Assembly (NCBI GenBank): GCA_015057035.1 | Contig: SVFC01000008.1 | Coordinates: 34,504-98,503 of the forward strand | Length of the DNA stretch: 64,000 bases | Reading direction: 5' to 3' | Source: Lachnospiraceae bacterium | GTDB taxonomy: Bacteria; Bacillota; Clostridia; Lachnospirales; Lachnospiraceae | Shown here: positions 1-8,466 of the stretch, in pieces | How positions within the stretch are numbered: the first letter of the stretch is position 1 | How the letters are laid out: each line of letters begins with the position of its first letter | The notes under the pieces: model-generated | What the model was told of the DNA's origin: nothing | Database searches by the model: none | The model's input: the letters and a program-made list of their open reading frames with translations, nothing else | Made by a program: the position numbers and the translations under genes

Positions 1-249
1 CCAGATATTTTTTACGGTTCCAGCTACTTCGTCTACGAACTGCTTTGGTGTGATTCCAGCAGCCTCAGCCTTTTCCTGAATCTTCTGACCATGTTCGTCG
101 GTTCCTGTCTGGAACCACACATCATAGCCTTCCGCTCTCTTATATCTTGCGATTGCGTCAGCTAAGATGATTTCATAAGTATTACCGATATGTGGTTTGC
201 CTGAAGTATAGGCAATTGCTGTAGTAATATAATATTTTCCTTTGCTCAT
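1..249 (-). CDS. metG: methionyl-tRNA synthetase, N-terminal part (cut by window edge)
   Basis: The first 83 residues of a class I aminoacyl-tRNA synthetase that charges tRNA-Met with methionine in the cytoplasm. The HIGH-type ATP-binding signature appears as HIGN at residues 20-23 after TAIAYTSGKP, and the MetRS-typical GTDEHGQKI lies at 49-57. The ATG at 249 follows a run of purines (GAAAGAGAGGAAAC) that can serve as ribosome binding site. A T-box leader with a Met-type candidate specifier precedes it, which agrees with the assignment. The rest of the gene, including the KMSKS loop and anticodon-binding domain, lies outside the window. Confidence 0.95.
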   Translation of the reverse strand, partial: MSKGKYYITTAIAYTSGKPHIGNTYEIILADAIARYKRAEGYDVWFQTGTDEHGQKIQEKAEAAGITPKQFVDEVAGTVKNIW

Positions 250-271
250 TTTTGTTTCCTCTCTTTCATAT

Positions 272-580
272 AAAAAGGCTCGCCCTCTATTTCTAGAAGA
301 CGAGCCATAATAAACCCGTGTTACCACTTCTCTTCACTGATGCCTTGCGACAACAGCCTCATCAGATGCCGCATTCTATCAAACCAGACTGCGATATCCT
401 CCCGCTATAACAGGCGGTCCCGTCGGCTGCTATCACAAGGTTCACAACCGCCACTCCAAAGCCATCTTCCATGTAGCTTCCTTCACTTCCTCGCACCACA
501 CCGAACAGTTCGGGGGAAGTCTCTCTGTAAAAATCCATTACATGTACTCTCTTTTTCAATGTGTTTGTTTATTAATCTAC
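272..580 (-). promoter_or_regulatory. T-box riboswitch leader of metG, with terminator
   Basis: On the minus strand the leader carries the T-box core AGTGGTAACACGGG (309-330), followed by a strong hairpin, GGCTCGTC paired with GAGGGCGAGCC, and a T-run (272-306). That is the T-box antiterminator/terminator arrangement. A stem I-like region lies upstream. A possible Met specifier ATG is at 472-470 in the context TACATGGAA. Uncharged tRNA-Met would stabilise the antiterminator and switch metG on. The class is seen in sequence; the exact specifier is inferred. Confidence 0.88.
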
Positions 581-587
581 GGTATTT

Positions 588-616
588 AATTTATCACGCA
601 ATCAAGCTTTCGTCAA
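588..616 (-). promoter_or_regulatory. probable sigma-A promoter of metG
   Basis: TTGACG (616-611) and TAAATT (593-588) are separated by 17 bp on the minus strand, placing a start near 581 at the head of the T-box leader. The -35 box overlaps the end of the upstream 91-residue gene. Confidence 0.55.
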
Positions 617-888
617 GATTTTAAAGCATTTAACTCTTCATTTAAGCGTTCCAGTTCTGCTTTTGCCTCTATAATAGATGGAAAATACACCTTTTCTTCC
701 ACATCTTCGTCTTTATGGGCCTCATAAAAGGCTTTGCCAAGAAGCGCATACTGTTTTTGCAGAAAATCTTCTTTGGTATGAATGTCGTATTTTAACTGCG
801 CCAGTTTTGTTGTATCTTTTGCAAATTCCTCTACGTCTTTTCCTACGCTGATAAGATTGTCTTTAAATTTGTCAAAATCGAATGCCAT
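613..888 (-). CDS. small conserved-type hypothetical protein (91 aa)
   Basis: A 91-residue acidic, highly charged, soluble protein with long amphipathic helices (residues about 5-30 and 70-90) and no signal peptide or membrane segment. An AGAGG ribosome binding site precedes ATG 888. It lies 15 bp downstream of the cation antiporter in the same direction, so the two are probably co-transcribed under the riboswitch. I do not recognise the family. The spacing of Lys, Glu and Tyr resembles helical-bundle accessory proteins, but no function can be assigned. Confidence 0.75.
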   Translation of the reverse strand: MAFDFDKFKDNLISVGKDVEEFAKDTTKLAQLKYDIHTKEDFLQKQYALLGKAFYEAHKDEDVEEKVYFPSIIEAKAELERLNEELNALKS

Positions 889-903
889 AATCTATACCTC
901 TTC

Positions 904-1911
904 TTATACTGTTGGCATATCTCTCATTACAACATATACCATATATGCCACATATGCGAGCACCATAAGGATACCCATTGGACGCTTTAACTGTTTTGTC
1001 TTGCCTGCTACTACCCAGCAGATAAGTGTTGCTACTACCACTGCAAGAATGTCAATTGCATTGTTCATAATAAATCCAATTGGGCTAATAGAGGATGCAA
1101 TACCAAGTACTAACAAGATGTTAAATACGTTAGAACCAATTGCGTTACCAAGTGCCATATCAACTTCACCCTTACGAGCTGCTACGATAGAAGTAACAAG
1201 TTCTGGAAGGGATGTACCAACTGCTACAATGGTAAGTCCAACTAATGTTTCTGACATACCAAACTTCATAGCAAGTGTACTAGCAGAGTCAACGACCCAG
1301 TCACCACCAATTGCGATAGCTGCTGCACCACCAACGATAGAGATGATACTCATCAGCACAGACTGTGTAACTAATTCTTCTTCGTCCGAACCCGGCTGAA
1401 TGCCTTCATTGTTTCTTGCTCTTAAAGCAGAACGAATCATAAGGAATAAGAAACCAGCAAAAAATGCTAATAAAATAATACCATCAATACGTCCAAGTAC
1501 CATTCCATCACCTACTCCAACCATTCCAAGAACCACTAAAAGAACAGCAGCAAGAATAGAATATGGGATATCTCTGCGGATAGTATCTTTATCTACATCT
1601 ACAGTCTGAAAGATTGCACATAAACCTACTACAACCAATAAGTTGAAAAGGTTTGAACCCGATACATTACTAATTGCAAGAGAATTGCTTCCTGCCAAGG
1701 ATGCAGAAATAGAAACCGCAGTTTCCGGAAGTGATGTTCCCATTGCAACAATTGTAAGACCGATAATAAGAGATGGAACTCTAAGTCTCTTTGCAACGTT
1801 AGATGCACCTTCAACGAAGAAATCTGCACCCTTAATTAAACCCACAAAACCGATTACCAAAAGGATAATCGCTCCAGGGATCGTCTGTAAAAACTGTGTT
1901 AAAGCTTCCAT
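904..1911 (-). CDS. calcium/sodium antiporter, CaCA family (YrbG-like)
   Basis: A 335-residue integral membrane protein of the cation/Ca2+ exchanger superfamily. It has the two inverted alpha-repeats expected: GTSLPETAVSISASLAGSN near residues 58-76 and GTSLPELVTSIVAARKG in the second half, each with the conserved acidic residue that binds cation. About ten hydrophobic segments are visible and the length is normal for bacterial members. The family exports Ca2+ (or similar divalent ions) in exchange for Na+ or H+. A yybP-ykoY riboswitch precedes the gene, suggesting that the real substrate or inducer may include Mn2+. The 91-residue gene follows in the same transcript. Confidence 0.92.
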   Translation of the reverse strand: MEALTQFLQTIPGAIILLVIGFVGLIKGADFFVEGASNVAKRLRVPSLIIGLTIVAMGTSLPETAVSISASLAGSNSLAISNVSGSNLFNLLVVVGLCAIFQTVDVDKDTIRRDIPYSILAAVLLVVLGMVGVGDGMVLGRIDGIILLAFFAGFLFLMIRSALRARNNEGIQPGSDEEELVTQSVLMSIISIVGGAAAIAIGGDWVVDSASTLAMKFGMSETLVGLTIVAVGTSLPELVTSIVAARKGEVDMALGNAIGSNVFNILLVLGIASSISPIGFIMNNAIDILAVVVATLICWVVAGKTKQLKRPMGILMVLAYVAYMVYVVMRDMPTV

Positions 1912-1974
1912 AAAAATACTCTCCTTTTCTTTTACATTTTATTCTTTAACTTACATTTTAAATAAGTAGGTACT

Positions 1975-2019
1975 AAAAAAACCCATATATGCCCACTTAA
2001 ATCATAAGCATACATGAGT
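1975..2019 (-). terminator. intrinsic terminator of the riboswitch expression platform
   Basis: On the minus strand a 12-bp stem (ACTCATGTATGC with GCATATATGGGT, G-U pairs included) is followed by TTTTTT. It abuts the GAGAC at the 3' end of the aptamer, so aptamer closure and terminator formation can compete. Confidence 0.85.
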
Positions 2020-2110
2020 CTCATTCTTTAAGATTTGCCAGGTCTAACGACCGAGTCTGTTGACAAATCACACTTATCGTGCAAACTACTCCCCCACGTG
2101 GATTTTCCGT
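2016..2110 (-). promoter_or_regulatory. yybP-ykoY (Mn2+) riboswitch aptamer
   Basis: The minus strand shows both hallmark motifs of this class: GGGGGAGTAG (2095-2086) and GTCAACAGACTCGG (2064-2051), followed by CCTGGC and a 3' GAGAC (2022-2018). The class is known to sense Mn2+ and to control cation transporters. Here it sits before a CaCA antiporter and ends in a terminator, consistent with metal-induced transcription. Confidence 0.85.
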
Positions 2111-2306
2111 ACCTTTACTTCTTATTATAATGTAACAAAGAATTGCGTTATTCGTCAACCCCAATTTGTATTTCTGTGGAAAAGCATCAAATTATTTACA
2201 AAATTGGACGTTTGGGACTTTTCAATATGGTAATTCTGGCATAAAATATAGATAAATATGGACATCCCTAAAGTGTCCTTAATGAATAAGAGAAGGAGAT
2301 TACATT

Positions 2307-3017
2307 ATGAGTATGATTAAAACACCACACATTAATGCAGAAGAAGGCGCATTCGCTAAGACCGTCTTAATGCCAGGCGATCCACTCCGTGCAAAATATA
2401 TCGCTGAAACCTATTTAGAAAATCCTAGACTTGTTACCTCTGTTCGTAACATGTTTGGTTATACAGGAACATATAAGGGAAGAGAAATCTCGGTTATGGG
2501 TTCAGGTATGGGTATGCCATCCATCGGAATCTATTCTTATGAATTATTTAGCTTCTTTGGCGTTGAAAACATTATTCGTATCGGTTCTGCCGGAGCTTAC
2601 TCAGACAAGCTGAAAGTTAGAGATATCGTGATTGGTATGGGCGCTTGTACTAACTCAAATTATGCTCACCAGTATAATTTAAAGGGAACTTTTGCTCCAA
2701 TCGCTGACTACGAATTAATGCAGAAAGCCATCGATATTGCAAAAGAACAGGGCACTCCTGTAGTCGTAGGTAACGTACTTTCTTCTGACCCATTCTATGA
2801 TGCAGACCCAACAGCACGCGATCGTTGGAAAGAAATGGGCGTTCTGTGTGTAGAAATGGAAGCGGCAGCTCTCTATATGAACGCTGCTAAGCTTAACAAG
2901 AAAGCTCTTTGCATCTGCACAATTTCTGACCACTTATATACTGGCGAAGAATTATCCGCTGAAGAACGTCAGGTTACATTCAACAAGATGATGGAAATCG
3001 CATTGGAGTTAGCATAA
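2307..3017 (+). CDS. deoD: purine nucleoside phosphorylase, DeoD type
   Basis: A 236-residue enzyme that phosphorolyses purine (deoxy)nucleosides to base and (deoxy)ribose 1-phosphate in the cytoplasm, as part of purine salvage. Visible motifs are the phosphate loop PGDP (23-26), GSGMGMPSIGIYSYELF (66-82), the substrate loop VEMEAAALY (182-190) and the catalytic Asp of SDH (Asp208). The length matches hexameric DeoD enzymes. An AGAAGGAG ribosome binding site precedes the ATG. The gene is monocistronic as far as can be seen, with the tyrS promoter starting 7 bp after its stop codon. Confidence 0.96.
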   Translation: MSMIKTPHINAEEGAFAKTVLMPGDPLRAKYIAETYLENPRLVTSVRNMFGYTGTYKGREISVMGSGMGMPSIGIYSYELFSFFGVENIIRIGSAGAYSDKLKVRDIVIGMGACTNSNYAHQYNLKGTFAPIADYELMQKAIDIAKEQGTPVVVGNVLSSDPFYDADPTARDRWKEMGVLCVEMEAAALYMNAAKLNKKALCICTISDHLYTGEELSAEERQVTFNKMMEIALELA

Positions 3018-3024
3018 AAACAAG

Positions 3025-3054
3025 TTGACAACTAACCTCGCTAGTGTCTATAAT
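3025..3054 (+). promoter_or_regulatory. sigma-A promoter of tyrS
   Basis: A perfect TTGACA (3025-3030) and a perfect TATAAT (3049-3054) are separated by 18 bp, immediately after deoD and just before the T-box leader. Confidence 0.9.
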
Positions 3055-3060
3055 ACACGT

Positions 3061-3351
3061 AATTGAAGTATTCAAAAGGCTGTGACGGGAACAAGTACAC
3101 TTTTGCAGAACACACAGAAAGTAGCCGGTTGATGAGAGGCGCGTGGGAAACAAATCTGGAATACATCCTTGAGCTTTGCACCGAATTCCTATTTATTCTG
3201 GATAGTAGGCTGCAACGTAGTAGCGCACGTTACAAGCGCCGGAGTGTTGTCGGACACTTACAGAGGTAGACAATGTGAATTGTCTACGAAAAAAGGTGGT
3301 ATCACGAGCTTATGCCTCGTCCTTTTATAAGGGCGAGGCTTTTTTGTGCGA
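3061..3351 (+). promoter_or_regulatory. T-box riboswitch leader of tyrS (Tyr specifier)
   Basis: The T-box core AAGGTGGTATCACGAGC is followed by a GCCTCGTCC/GGGCGAGGC terminator and a T-run (3314-3345). In stem I the context GGAATACATCC places TAC, a Tyr codon, at 3162-3164 as specifier. This agrees with the downstream tyrosyl-tRNA synthetase. Uncharged tRNA-Tyr should relieve termination. Confidence 0.93.
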
Positions 3352-3408
3352 ATAAGCAGAGAAGTATCGCTCAATCTCAACTTTTTAATCAACAGGGAGG
3401 AATAAAAA

Positions 3409-4635
3409 ATGACATTATACGACGAACTCGTTGCCCGTGGCCTTATCGCCCAGGTAACAAACGAAGAAGAAATCAAAAACTTAATCAATAACGGCAAAGC
3501 CACATTCTACATTGGCTTTGACCCAACAGCAGACAGCCTTCACGTAGGACACTTCATGGCTCTTTGCCTTATGAAACGTCTTCAGATGGCAGGAAACAAA
3601 CCAATCGCTCTTATCGGTGGCGGAACAGCCATGATCGGAGACCCTTCTGGACGTACCGACATGCGTCAGATGATGACAGAAGAAACTATCGCACACAACG
3701 TTGAATGCTTCAAGAAACAGATGAGTCGCTTCATCGACTTCTCAGAAGGCAAGGCTCTTCTTGTAAACAACGCAGACTGGTTGATGGACTTAAACTACAT
3801 CGACGTACTTCGTGAAGTTGGCCCACACTTCTCTGTAAACCGTATGCTTACTGCAGAATGCTACAAACAGCGTATGGAAAAAGGTTTAAGCTTCTTAGAA
3901 TTTAACTACATGATTATGCAGTCATACGACTTCTACAAATTATTCCAGGATTACGATTGTAACCTTGAATTCGGTGGCGACGACCAGTGGAGCAACATGC
4001 TCGGTGGTACAGAGCTTATCCGTCGTAAATTAGGAAAAGACGCACACGCTATGACTATTACACTTCTTCTTAACTCAGAAGGCAAGAAAATGGGTAAAAC
4101 CCAGTCTGGTGCAGTATGGCTTGATGCTGAAAAAACATCTCCATTCGACTTCTTCCAGTACTGGAGAAACGTTGGCGATGCTGACGTATTAAAATGCATC
4201 CGTATGCTTACTTTCCTTCCAATGGAAGAAATCGAAGCAATGGATTCCTGGGAAGGCGCACAACTCAACCAGGCAAAAGAAATTCTCGCATACGAATTGA
4301 CTAAGCTAGTTCACGGCGATGAAGAAGCCGACAAAGCAAGAGAAGCTTCCCATGCATTATTTGCAGGTGGTGGTTCCCTTGCAAACATGCCAACTGTAGA
4401 ACTTACAGCAGACGATTTTGCTAACGGCAATATGGATATTATGGCAGTTTTAGTAAAAGCAAACCTTTGCGAAAGCCGTTCTGACGCACGTCGCGCCGTA
4501 CAGCAGGGTGGTGTAACCGTTGCTGATGAAAAAGTAACTGATATCACAACTTCTTACGATGCTAGCGCATTCGAAGGCGAAGGCTTAATCGTAAAACGTG
4601 GTAAGAAGAAATTTGCTAAGTTAATTATGGCTTAA
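3409..4635 (+). CDS. tyrS: tyrosyl-tRNA synthetase
   Basis: A 408-residue class Ic synthetase that charges tRNA-Tyr. HVGH (45-48) is the HIGH motif and KMGKT near residue 226 the KMSKS motif. The GGDDQWSNM segment and a C-terminal S4-like RNA-binding domain (about residues 345-405) are also present, as in TyrS of the bacterial type. A GGGAGG ribosome binding site precedes ATG 3409. The preceding T-box with a TAC specifier gives independent support. The gene ends at a strong bidirectional terminator. Confidence 0.98.
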   Translation: MTLYDELVARGLIAQVTNEEEIKNLINNGKATFYIGFDPTADSLHVGHFMALCLMKRLQMAGNKPIALIGGGTAMIGDPSGRTDMRQMMTEETIAHNVECFKKQMSRFIDFSEGKALLVNNADWLMDLNYIDVLREVGPHFSVNRMLTAECYKQRMEKGLSFLEFNYMIMQSYDFYKLFQDYDCNLEFGGDDQWSNMLGGTELIRRKLGKDAHAMTITLLLNSEGKKMGKTQSGAVWLDAEKTSPFDFFQYWRNVGDADVLKCIRMLTFLPMEEIEAMDSWEGAQLNQAKEILAYELTKLVHGDEEADKAREASHALFAGGGSLANMPTVELTADDFANGNMDIMAVLVKANLCESRSDARRAVQQGGVTVADEKVTDITTSYDASAFEGEGLIVKRGKKKFAKLIMA

Positions 4636-4640
4636 ATCTC

Positions 4641-4690
4641 TTTCAAAACAACAAAACGCTTGTGGAATCACTTCCACAAGCGTTTTGTAT
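4641..4690. terminator. bidirectional terminator between tyrS and the galactanase gene
   Basis: The stem ACAAAACGCTTGTGGA paired with its complement (4651-4688) has A- and T-tracts on both sides. It can end tyrS on the plus strand and the convergent GH53 gene on the minus strand. Confidence 0.85.
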
Positions 4691-4717
4691 ATTTCTATAA
4701 TACCCTTTTACACTCCA

Positions 4718-6751
4718 TCAGTCCGCTACGCGAATCAACTCCACACAATCTATGGTACCCCAGGCACCAGCCGCTGCCTTAATCTCAATTCCCACTTTCA
4801 TCGTTCCGCTATTGCACAAGATGTTCGTGATGGAAGGCTCCTGCCAGTTCATCCATCCAGCCAACGTAAATGTTTGCTCATAACGCACACCATCACTAAT
4901 CACATAAATCAAAAGTGTGGCATCATCGCCTGCTGCATCTCCTTGTACCGACAAAGAGAATGCGTACTTTCCTTTTTCTAAAGAAGTGACCGGCTGTTCC
5001 GCCGAGAACTCAACCGGCTGATCGCTCCAAAAATGAAGGCTCTTCGTACCCTCTTTTGCATCCGCCTGTTTCTCCTGATAATCCGTAGTTCCTGCAACCA
5101 GTTCCGTTATTTTCCACATAGAAGTGTCACTCTCTTCAAAGGAAGGATTCTTCACATAATTCTTCGGTTGCTCTTTGGTCCCCACTCGAACAAAATAGAA
5201 TGTTTTTAGGGATTCCAGTGGATATCCTTCTGGACTAAACAATGATGTTGGAATACATCCTGTTGCACCATAATATTTACCTGCGTCATTAGGGTCATAG
5301 CTTCCTGCATAGGAACTTGCCCAACCTGCGCCATAAAGTTCTCGCTTATTATGCTTCTCAGCCTCGCTGTCTCCTGGCACATCAATCCACGCTGGTTCCC
5401 AGTAAAAGACTCCAATAGCATAATCACCCAGCTCTTTCATTGCATTCACGCAAGCTCGAATTTCATCTGCCTGCCCCTGTACGCTTCGCTCATATTCACC
5501 AGCTGTAGAAGAAGAATATGCCCAGGAAGTTTCTGCAATCATAACTTTTTTTCCGCTGATATTATGTACCGTTTTTAACTGCTCCTTCAGATTCTCCAGT
5601 GTTCCATGATACTCAGGATAATAGGAAGAAGCAAAGACATCATAGTCCACGCCATAGTTTTGTAAACAATTTGCATAATATGAATATCTCTTCTTCTCAG
5701 GGTTTGTGTAATGTACGCCAATTAAGATGCCCTTATTTGTATCTCGTACGGCTTTTGCCGCAGATTTCATCAGTCTGTATATATTGGCTTCCGTCTTTTC
5801 ACCGCAAATGCCACCCGTGGTTTCATTACCCACCTGCACCATTCCAATTTGTATTCCAGCATTCTGAATTGCTTTAATGCTTTCTACGGTGTAGTTATAG
5901 ATGGCAGTTTCTTTTTCCTCGAGGCTCATATTTTCCCATGCCTTTGGCGCCTGCTGCTTGGCAGGGTCTGCCCAGAAGTCCGAATAGTGAAAATCCACCA
6001 TCAGTCCCATTCCATACTCTGCTGCACGTTTTCCCAAAGCAATTGCCGTATCTACGGTACAGTTTCCACCACCATATCCTTTTCCCTCAGCATCAAAAGG
6101 ATCATTCCATACACGCACTCGAATATAATTCACACCTGCTTGACTGAGCGTTTTAAATATATCCTGTGCCTTACCATCAAACCCATAAAACACTCTGCCG
6201 CTTGCTTCGAGAGAAAGCAGGCTTGAAATATCCACGCCCATCATAAAATCATCTGACAAACCTTCGACTTGGGATATCGTCAGAGACGTAGTTATTTTCT
6301 CCGCTTCTTCTGAACCGTTGTCTTCCGTGCCTGTATCTGTTGGTGGTTGCTCCTGCGAACCATCTTCCTCTGATCCTGTATCCACTGGAGTTTTGTTTTC
6401 CGAGCCATCTTCCTCCGAGCCGGTATCCACTGGAGTTTTACCTTCCGAGCCATCTTCCTCTGATCCTGTATCTACTGAAGAATCGCTGTCAGACTCCGTT
6501 TCTGTTGGTTCGCCTGGTTCTGTTGATTCGCTTGGTTCTGTTGGTTCGCCTGATTCTGTTGGTTCATCTGTTTCTGTCTGTATCTCAGATGTTCCATCTT
6601 CTACACTACTCCCCTCCTGAGAATTGCTCTCCACACTATCTGTAGTGCTATTATCCTCCGTTATGCTTTCTCCACCAGTTGCTGAGCCACAACCATATAA
6701 AGAAAATATCATAACAATGATTAATAGAATCGAAATCGCTTTTCTCTTCAC
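4718..6751 (-). CDS. secreted GH53 endo-beta-1,4-galactanase lipoprotein
   Basis: A 677-residue surface enzyme that hydrolyses beta-1,4-galactan, a pectin side chain. I chose GTG 6751: it follows GGGGGA and begins the signal sequence VKRKAISIL, with lipobox-like SLYGC near residue 20. Upstream in-frame codons give an implausible N-terminus. A Ser/Thr/Glu/Pro-rich linker carries three near-perfect copies of PVDTGSEEDGS. The GH53 domain starts at GVDISSLL (about 175). The acid/base is Glu of VGNE (about 309) and the nucleophile is Glu of IAETSW (about 406). The C-terminal 140 residues, starting KNYVKNPSFEE, resemble galactan-binding module CBM61. It is divergent from the GH1 gene, and galactan breakdown is the probable shared task. 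Confidence 0.93.
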   Translation of the reverse strand: MKRKAISILLIIVMIFSLYGCGSATGGESITEDNSTTDSVESNSQEGSSVEDGTSEIQTETDEPTESGEPTEPSESTEPGEPTETESDSDSSVDTGSEEDGSEGKTPVDTGSEEDGSENKTPVDTGSEEDGSQEQPPTDTGTEDNGSEEAEKITTSLTISQVEGLSDDFMMGVDISSLLSLEASGRVFYGFDGKAQDIFKTLSQAGVNYIRVRVWNDPFDAEGKGYGGGNCTVDTAIALGKRAAEYGMGLMVDFHYSDFWADPAKQQAPKAWENMSLEEKETAIYNYTVESIKAIQNAGIQIGMVQVGNETTGGICGEKTEANIYRLMKSAAKAVRDTNKGILIGVHYTNPEKKRYSYYANCLQNYGVDYDVFASSYYPEYHGTLENLKEQLKTVHNISGKKVMIAETSWAYSSSTAGEYERSVQGQADEIRACVNAMKELGDYAIGVFYWEPAWIDVPGDSEAEKHNKRELYGAGWASSYAGSYDPNDAGKYYGATGCIPTSLFSPEGYPLESLKTFYFVRVGTKEQPKNYVKNPSFEESDTSMWKITELVAGTTDYQEKQADAKEGTKSLHFWSDQPVEFSAEQPVTSLEKGKYAFSLSVQGDAAGDDATLLIYVISDGVRYEQTFTLAGWMNWQEPSITNILCNSGTMKVGIEIKAAAGAWGTIDCVELIRVAD

Positions 6752-6815
6752 AGTCTCTCGTCCCCCGTAATTTCTATTATTTTGTGTTCCAATAACACTC
6801 CATCTTTCTCTTATA

Positions 6816-6864
6816 ATAACACACATCTAGACATCTTGTGTTATAAAAAAACAAGTTTTATAAT
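6816..6864 (+). promoter_or_regulatory. GH1 promoter with inverted-repeat operator candidate
   Basis: TTGTGT (6836-6841), a 17-bp spacer and a perfect TATAAT (6859-6864) form a promoter for the GH1 gene. ATAACACA (6816-6823) and TGTGTTAT (6837-6844) form an inverted repeat with a 13-bp gap that overlaps the -35 box. The site lies between two divergent glycosidase genes and may be a shared operator. Confidence 0.6.
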
Positions 6865-6909
6865 ATTTCTATCACCTAATATGAAAATGCAATTTGAGGA
6901 GGTTAACAT

Positions 6910-8223
6910 ATGGGATTTGACAAAGAATTTCTCTGGGGCGCTGCCAGCGCTGCACATCAGGTAGAAGGGGCTTATGATGAAGATGGAAAAGGCCTAGGTA
7001 TCTGGGATTCCTTGGCAGAAGGACATGTAAAACACGGAGAAAATGGCAATATTGCCTGTGACCACTATCATCGCTACAAAGAAGATGTGTCCATAATGAA
7101 AGAATTGGGTTTAAAATCCTACCGCTTTTCCGTAAGCTGGCCTCGTGTAATGCCAGAACCAGGCGTAATCAATGAGAAAGGCCTCCTGTTCTATATCAAC
7201 CTTGTAGATGAACTTGTAAATGCAGGAATCACTCCAATGTGTACCCTGTTCCACTGGAACCTGCCAATGTGGGCACACGAATGGGGCGGTTGGGAAAACG
7301 AAAAAACTATTGGCTATTTTGAAGAATATACAAAAGTTGTGGTAGATGCGCTATCCGACAAAGTATCTTACTGGATTACCTTAAATGAGCCACAGTGCTT
7401 TGTAGGATGCGGTTATTGGAACGGCGCACATGCCCCTTTCCAAACACTTCCTATCGAACGAATCAAAACCATCACTCGTGTAGTTATGCTGACCCATGGT
7501 AAAGCCGCTAAAATTATTCGCGAAAATGCAAAAACTGCACCAAAGATTGGTTTTGCACCTACCTGCGATGCCTGGGTTCCAACAGATATGAGTGAAGAAG
7601 CTATTACAAAAGCCCAAAACTTAAGTTTACGAGATGAGGCCAATCCTTTTACTATGATTTATTGGGCTGACCCAATTGTCCTTGGACAGATTCCAGAATC
7701 TTTAAAGGATACCCTGTCAGAAGAAGACATCCAGATCATTCATCAGCCATTGGATTTTTATGCGTATAATGTATATAGCTCCAGTAACTATGGCGGTGAG
7801 CCTCTCGTACAAAATCCAGAGGTAACACCAGGTCTTGCCCGTACCACTATGGACTGGGTAATCCAACCAGCGGTTATGTACTGGGCATCCAAATTCTTAT
7901 ATGAAAGATATCAGCTTCCTATTCTGATTACCGAAAACGGTATGGCAAACAATGACTTTGTGATGTTGGATGGTAAGGTTCACGACCCACAAAGAACGGA
8001 CTATCTGGTTCGTTATCTTATGGAATTGAAACGCGTTATGGAAGATGGTGTTCCTGTCATTGGATATCAGTACTGGTCTATTATGGACAATTTTGAATGG
8101 GCAGAAGGCTATGATAAACGATTTGGATTAGTTTATGTGGATTACAACACCCAGAAGCGTACCTTAAAAGATACCGCCTATGTATATGCGGACATTATTC
8201 GTGCCAACGGAGAACATTTATAG
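6910..8223 (+). CDS. GH1 beta-glucosidase/beta-galactosidase, cytoplasmic
   Basis: A 437-residue glycoside hydrolase family 1 enzyme without signal peptide. It acts inside the cell on beta-linked di- or oligosaccharides. The acid/base is in TLNEPQ (about residue 160) and the nucleophile in ITENG (about 344). The WSIMDNFEWAEGY segment has the Glu-Trp pair typical of enzymes for non-phosphorylated sugars. A GAGGAGG ribosome binding site precedes ATG 6910. Its position opposite the galactanase suggests galacto-oligosaccharides as one substrate, although sequence alone cannot separate glucosidase from galactosidase. Confidence 0.92.
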   Translation: MGFDKEFLWGAASAAHQVEGAYDEDGKGLGIWDSLAEGHVKHGENGNIACDHYHRYKEDVSIMKELGLKSYRFSVSWPRVMPEPGVINEKGLLFYINLVDELVNAGITPMCTLFHWNLPMWAHEWGGWENEKTIGYFEEYTKVVVDALSDKVSYWITLNEPQCFVGCGYWNGAHAPFQTLPIERIKTITRVVMLTHGKAAKIIRENAKTAPKIGFAPTCDAWVPTDMSEEAITKAQNLSLRDEANPFTMIYWADPIVLGQIPESLKDTLSEEDIQIIHQPLDFYAYNVYSSSNYGGEPLVQNPEVTPGLARTTMDWVIQPAVMYWASKFLYERYQLPILITENGMANNDFVMLDGKVHDPQRTDYLVRYLMELKRVMEDGVPVIGYQYWSIMDNFEWAEGYDKRFGLVYVDYNTQKRTLKDTAYVYADIIRANGEHL

Positions 8224-8231
8224 AAAAACAT

Positions 8232-8288
8232 AAAAACACGTGACTCTAAGAAGCGGCTTGTACCGAAGTCTTATTGTCACGTGTTTTT
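8232..8288 (+). terminator. terminator after the GH1 gene
   Basis: AAAACACGTGAC (from 8233) pairs with GTCACGTGTTTT (to 8287) and is followed by T residues. The loop is long, about 30 nt. Confidence 0.7.
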
Positions 8289-8352
8289 CATATCCTCTAC
8301 TTTTTAGTTTCTTTGGGATATTTCTTCGATTCTTTCAATTTCTTTTTTATGC

Positions 8353-8463
8353 ATATGGTATCGCAAACCGTGTCTACGCTTTTCACCGCACTCCACCTTC
8401 CCCTTGGTTATTGTATGGATATGGTATCACAAATCGTGTCTTACTTTTTCGCCGCACTCCACT
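8353..8463. repeat. two diverged ~45-bp direct repeats
   Basis: ATATGGTATCGCAAACCGTG (start of copy 1, 8353-8397) recurs as ATATGGTATCACAAATCGTG (copy 2, 8419-8463). Both copies continue to CCGCACTCCAC, with a 66-bp period. The segment lies between the GH1 terminator and the end of the immunity gene. No plausible gene covers it. It could be decayed coding sequence or a short duplication. Confidence 0.5.
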
Positions 8464-8466
8464 ATG

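Noticed and set aside
340..624. Open frame on the plus strand opposite the metG leader
   Set aside because: It lies across a T-box RNA, has no ribosome binding site and has a composition unlike the real genes.
782..1969. Plus-strand frames opposite the antiporter
   Set aside because: They are antisense shadows of a clear membrane protein gene, with no ribosome binding site.
3063..3269. Open frame inside the tyrS leader
   Set aside because: The segment is explained by T-box stem I structure; no ribosome binding site is present.
6318..6645. Repetitive Ser/Pro-rich frames opposite the galactanase linker
   Set aside because: They are antisense shadows of the PVDTGSEEDGS repeats.
8353..8463. 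CRISPR-like repeat
   Set aside because: Only two imperfect copies with one spacer are present and there are no cas genes.
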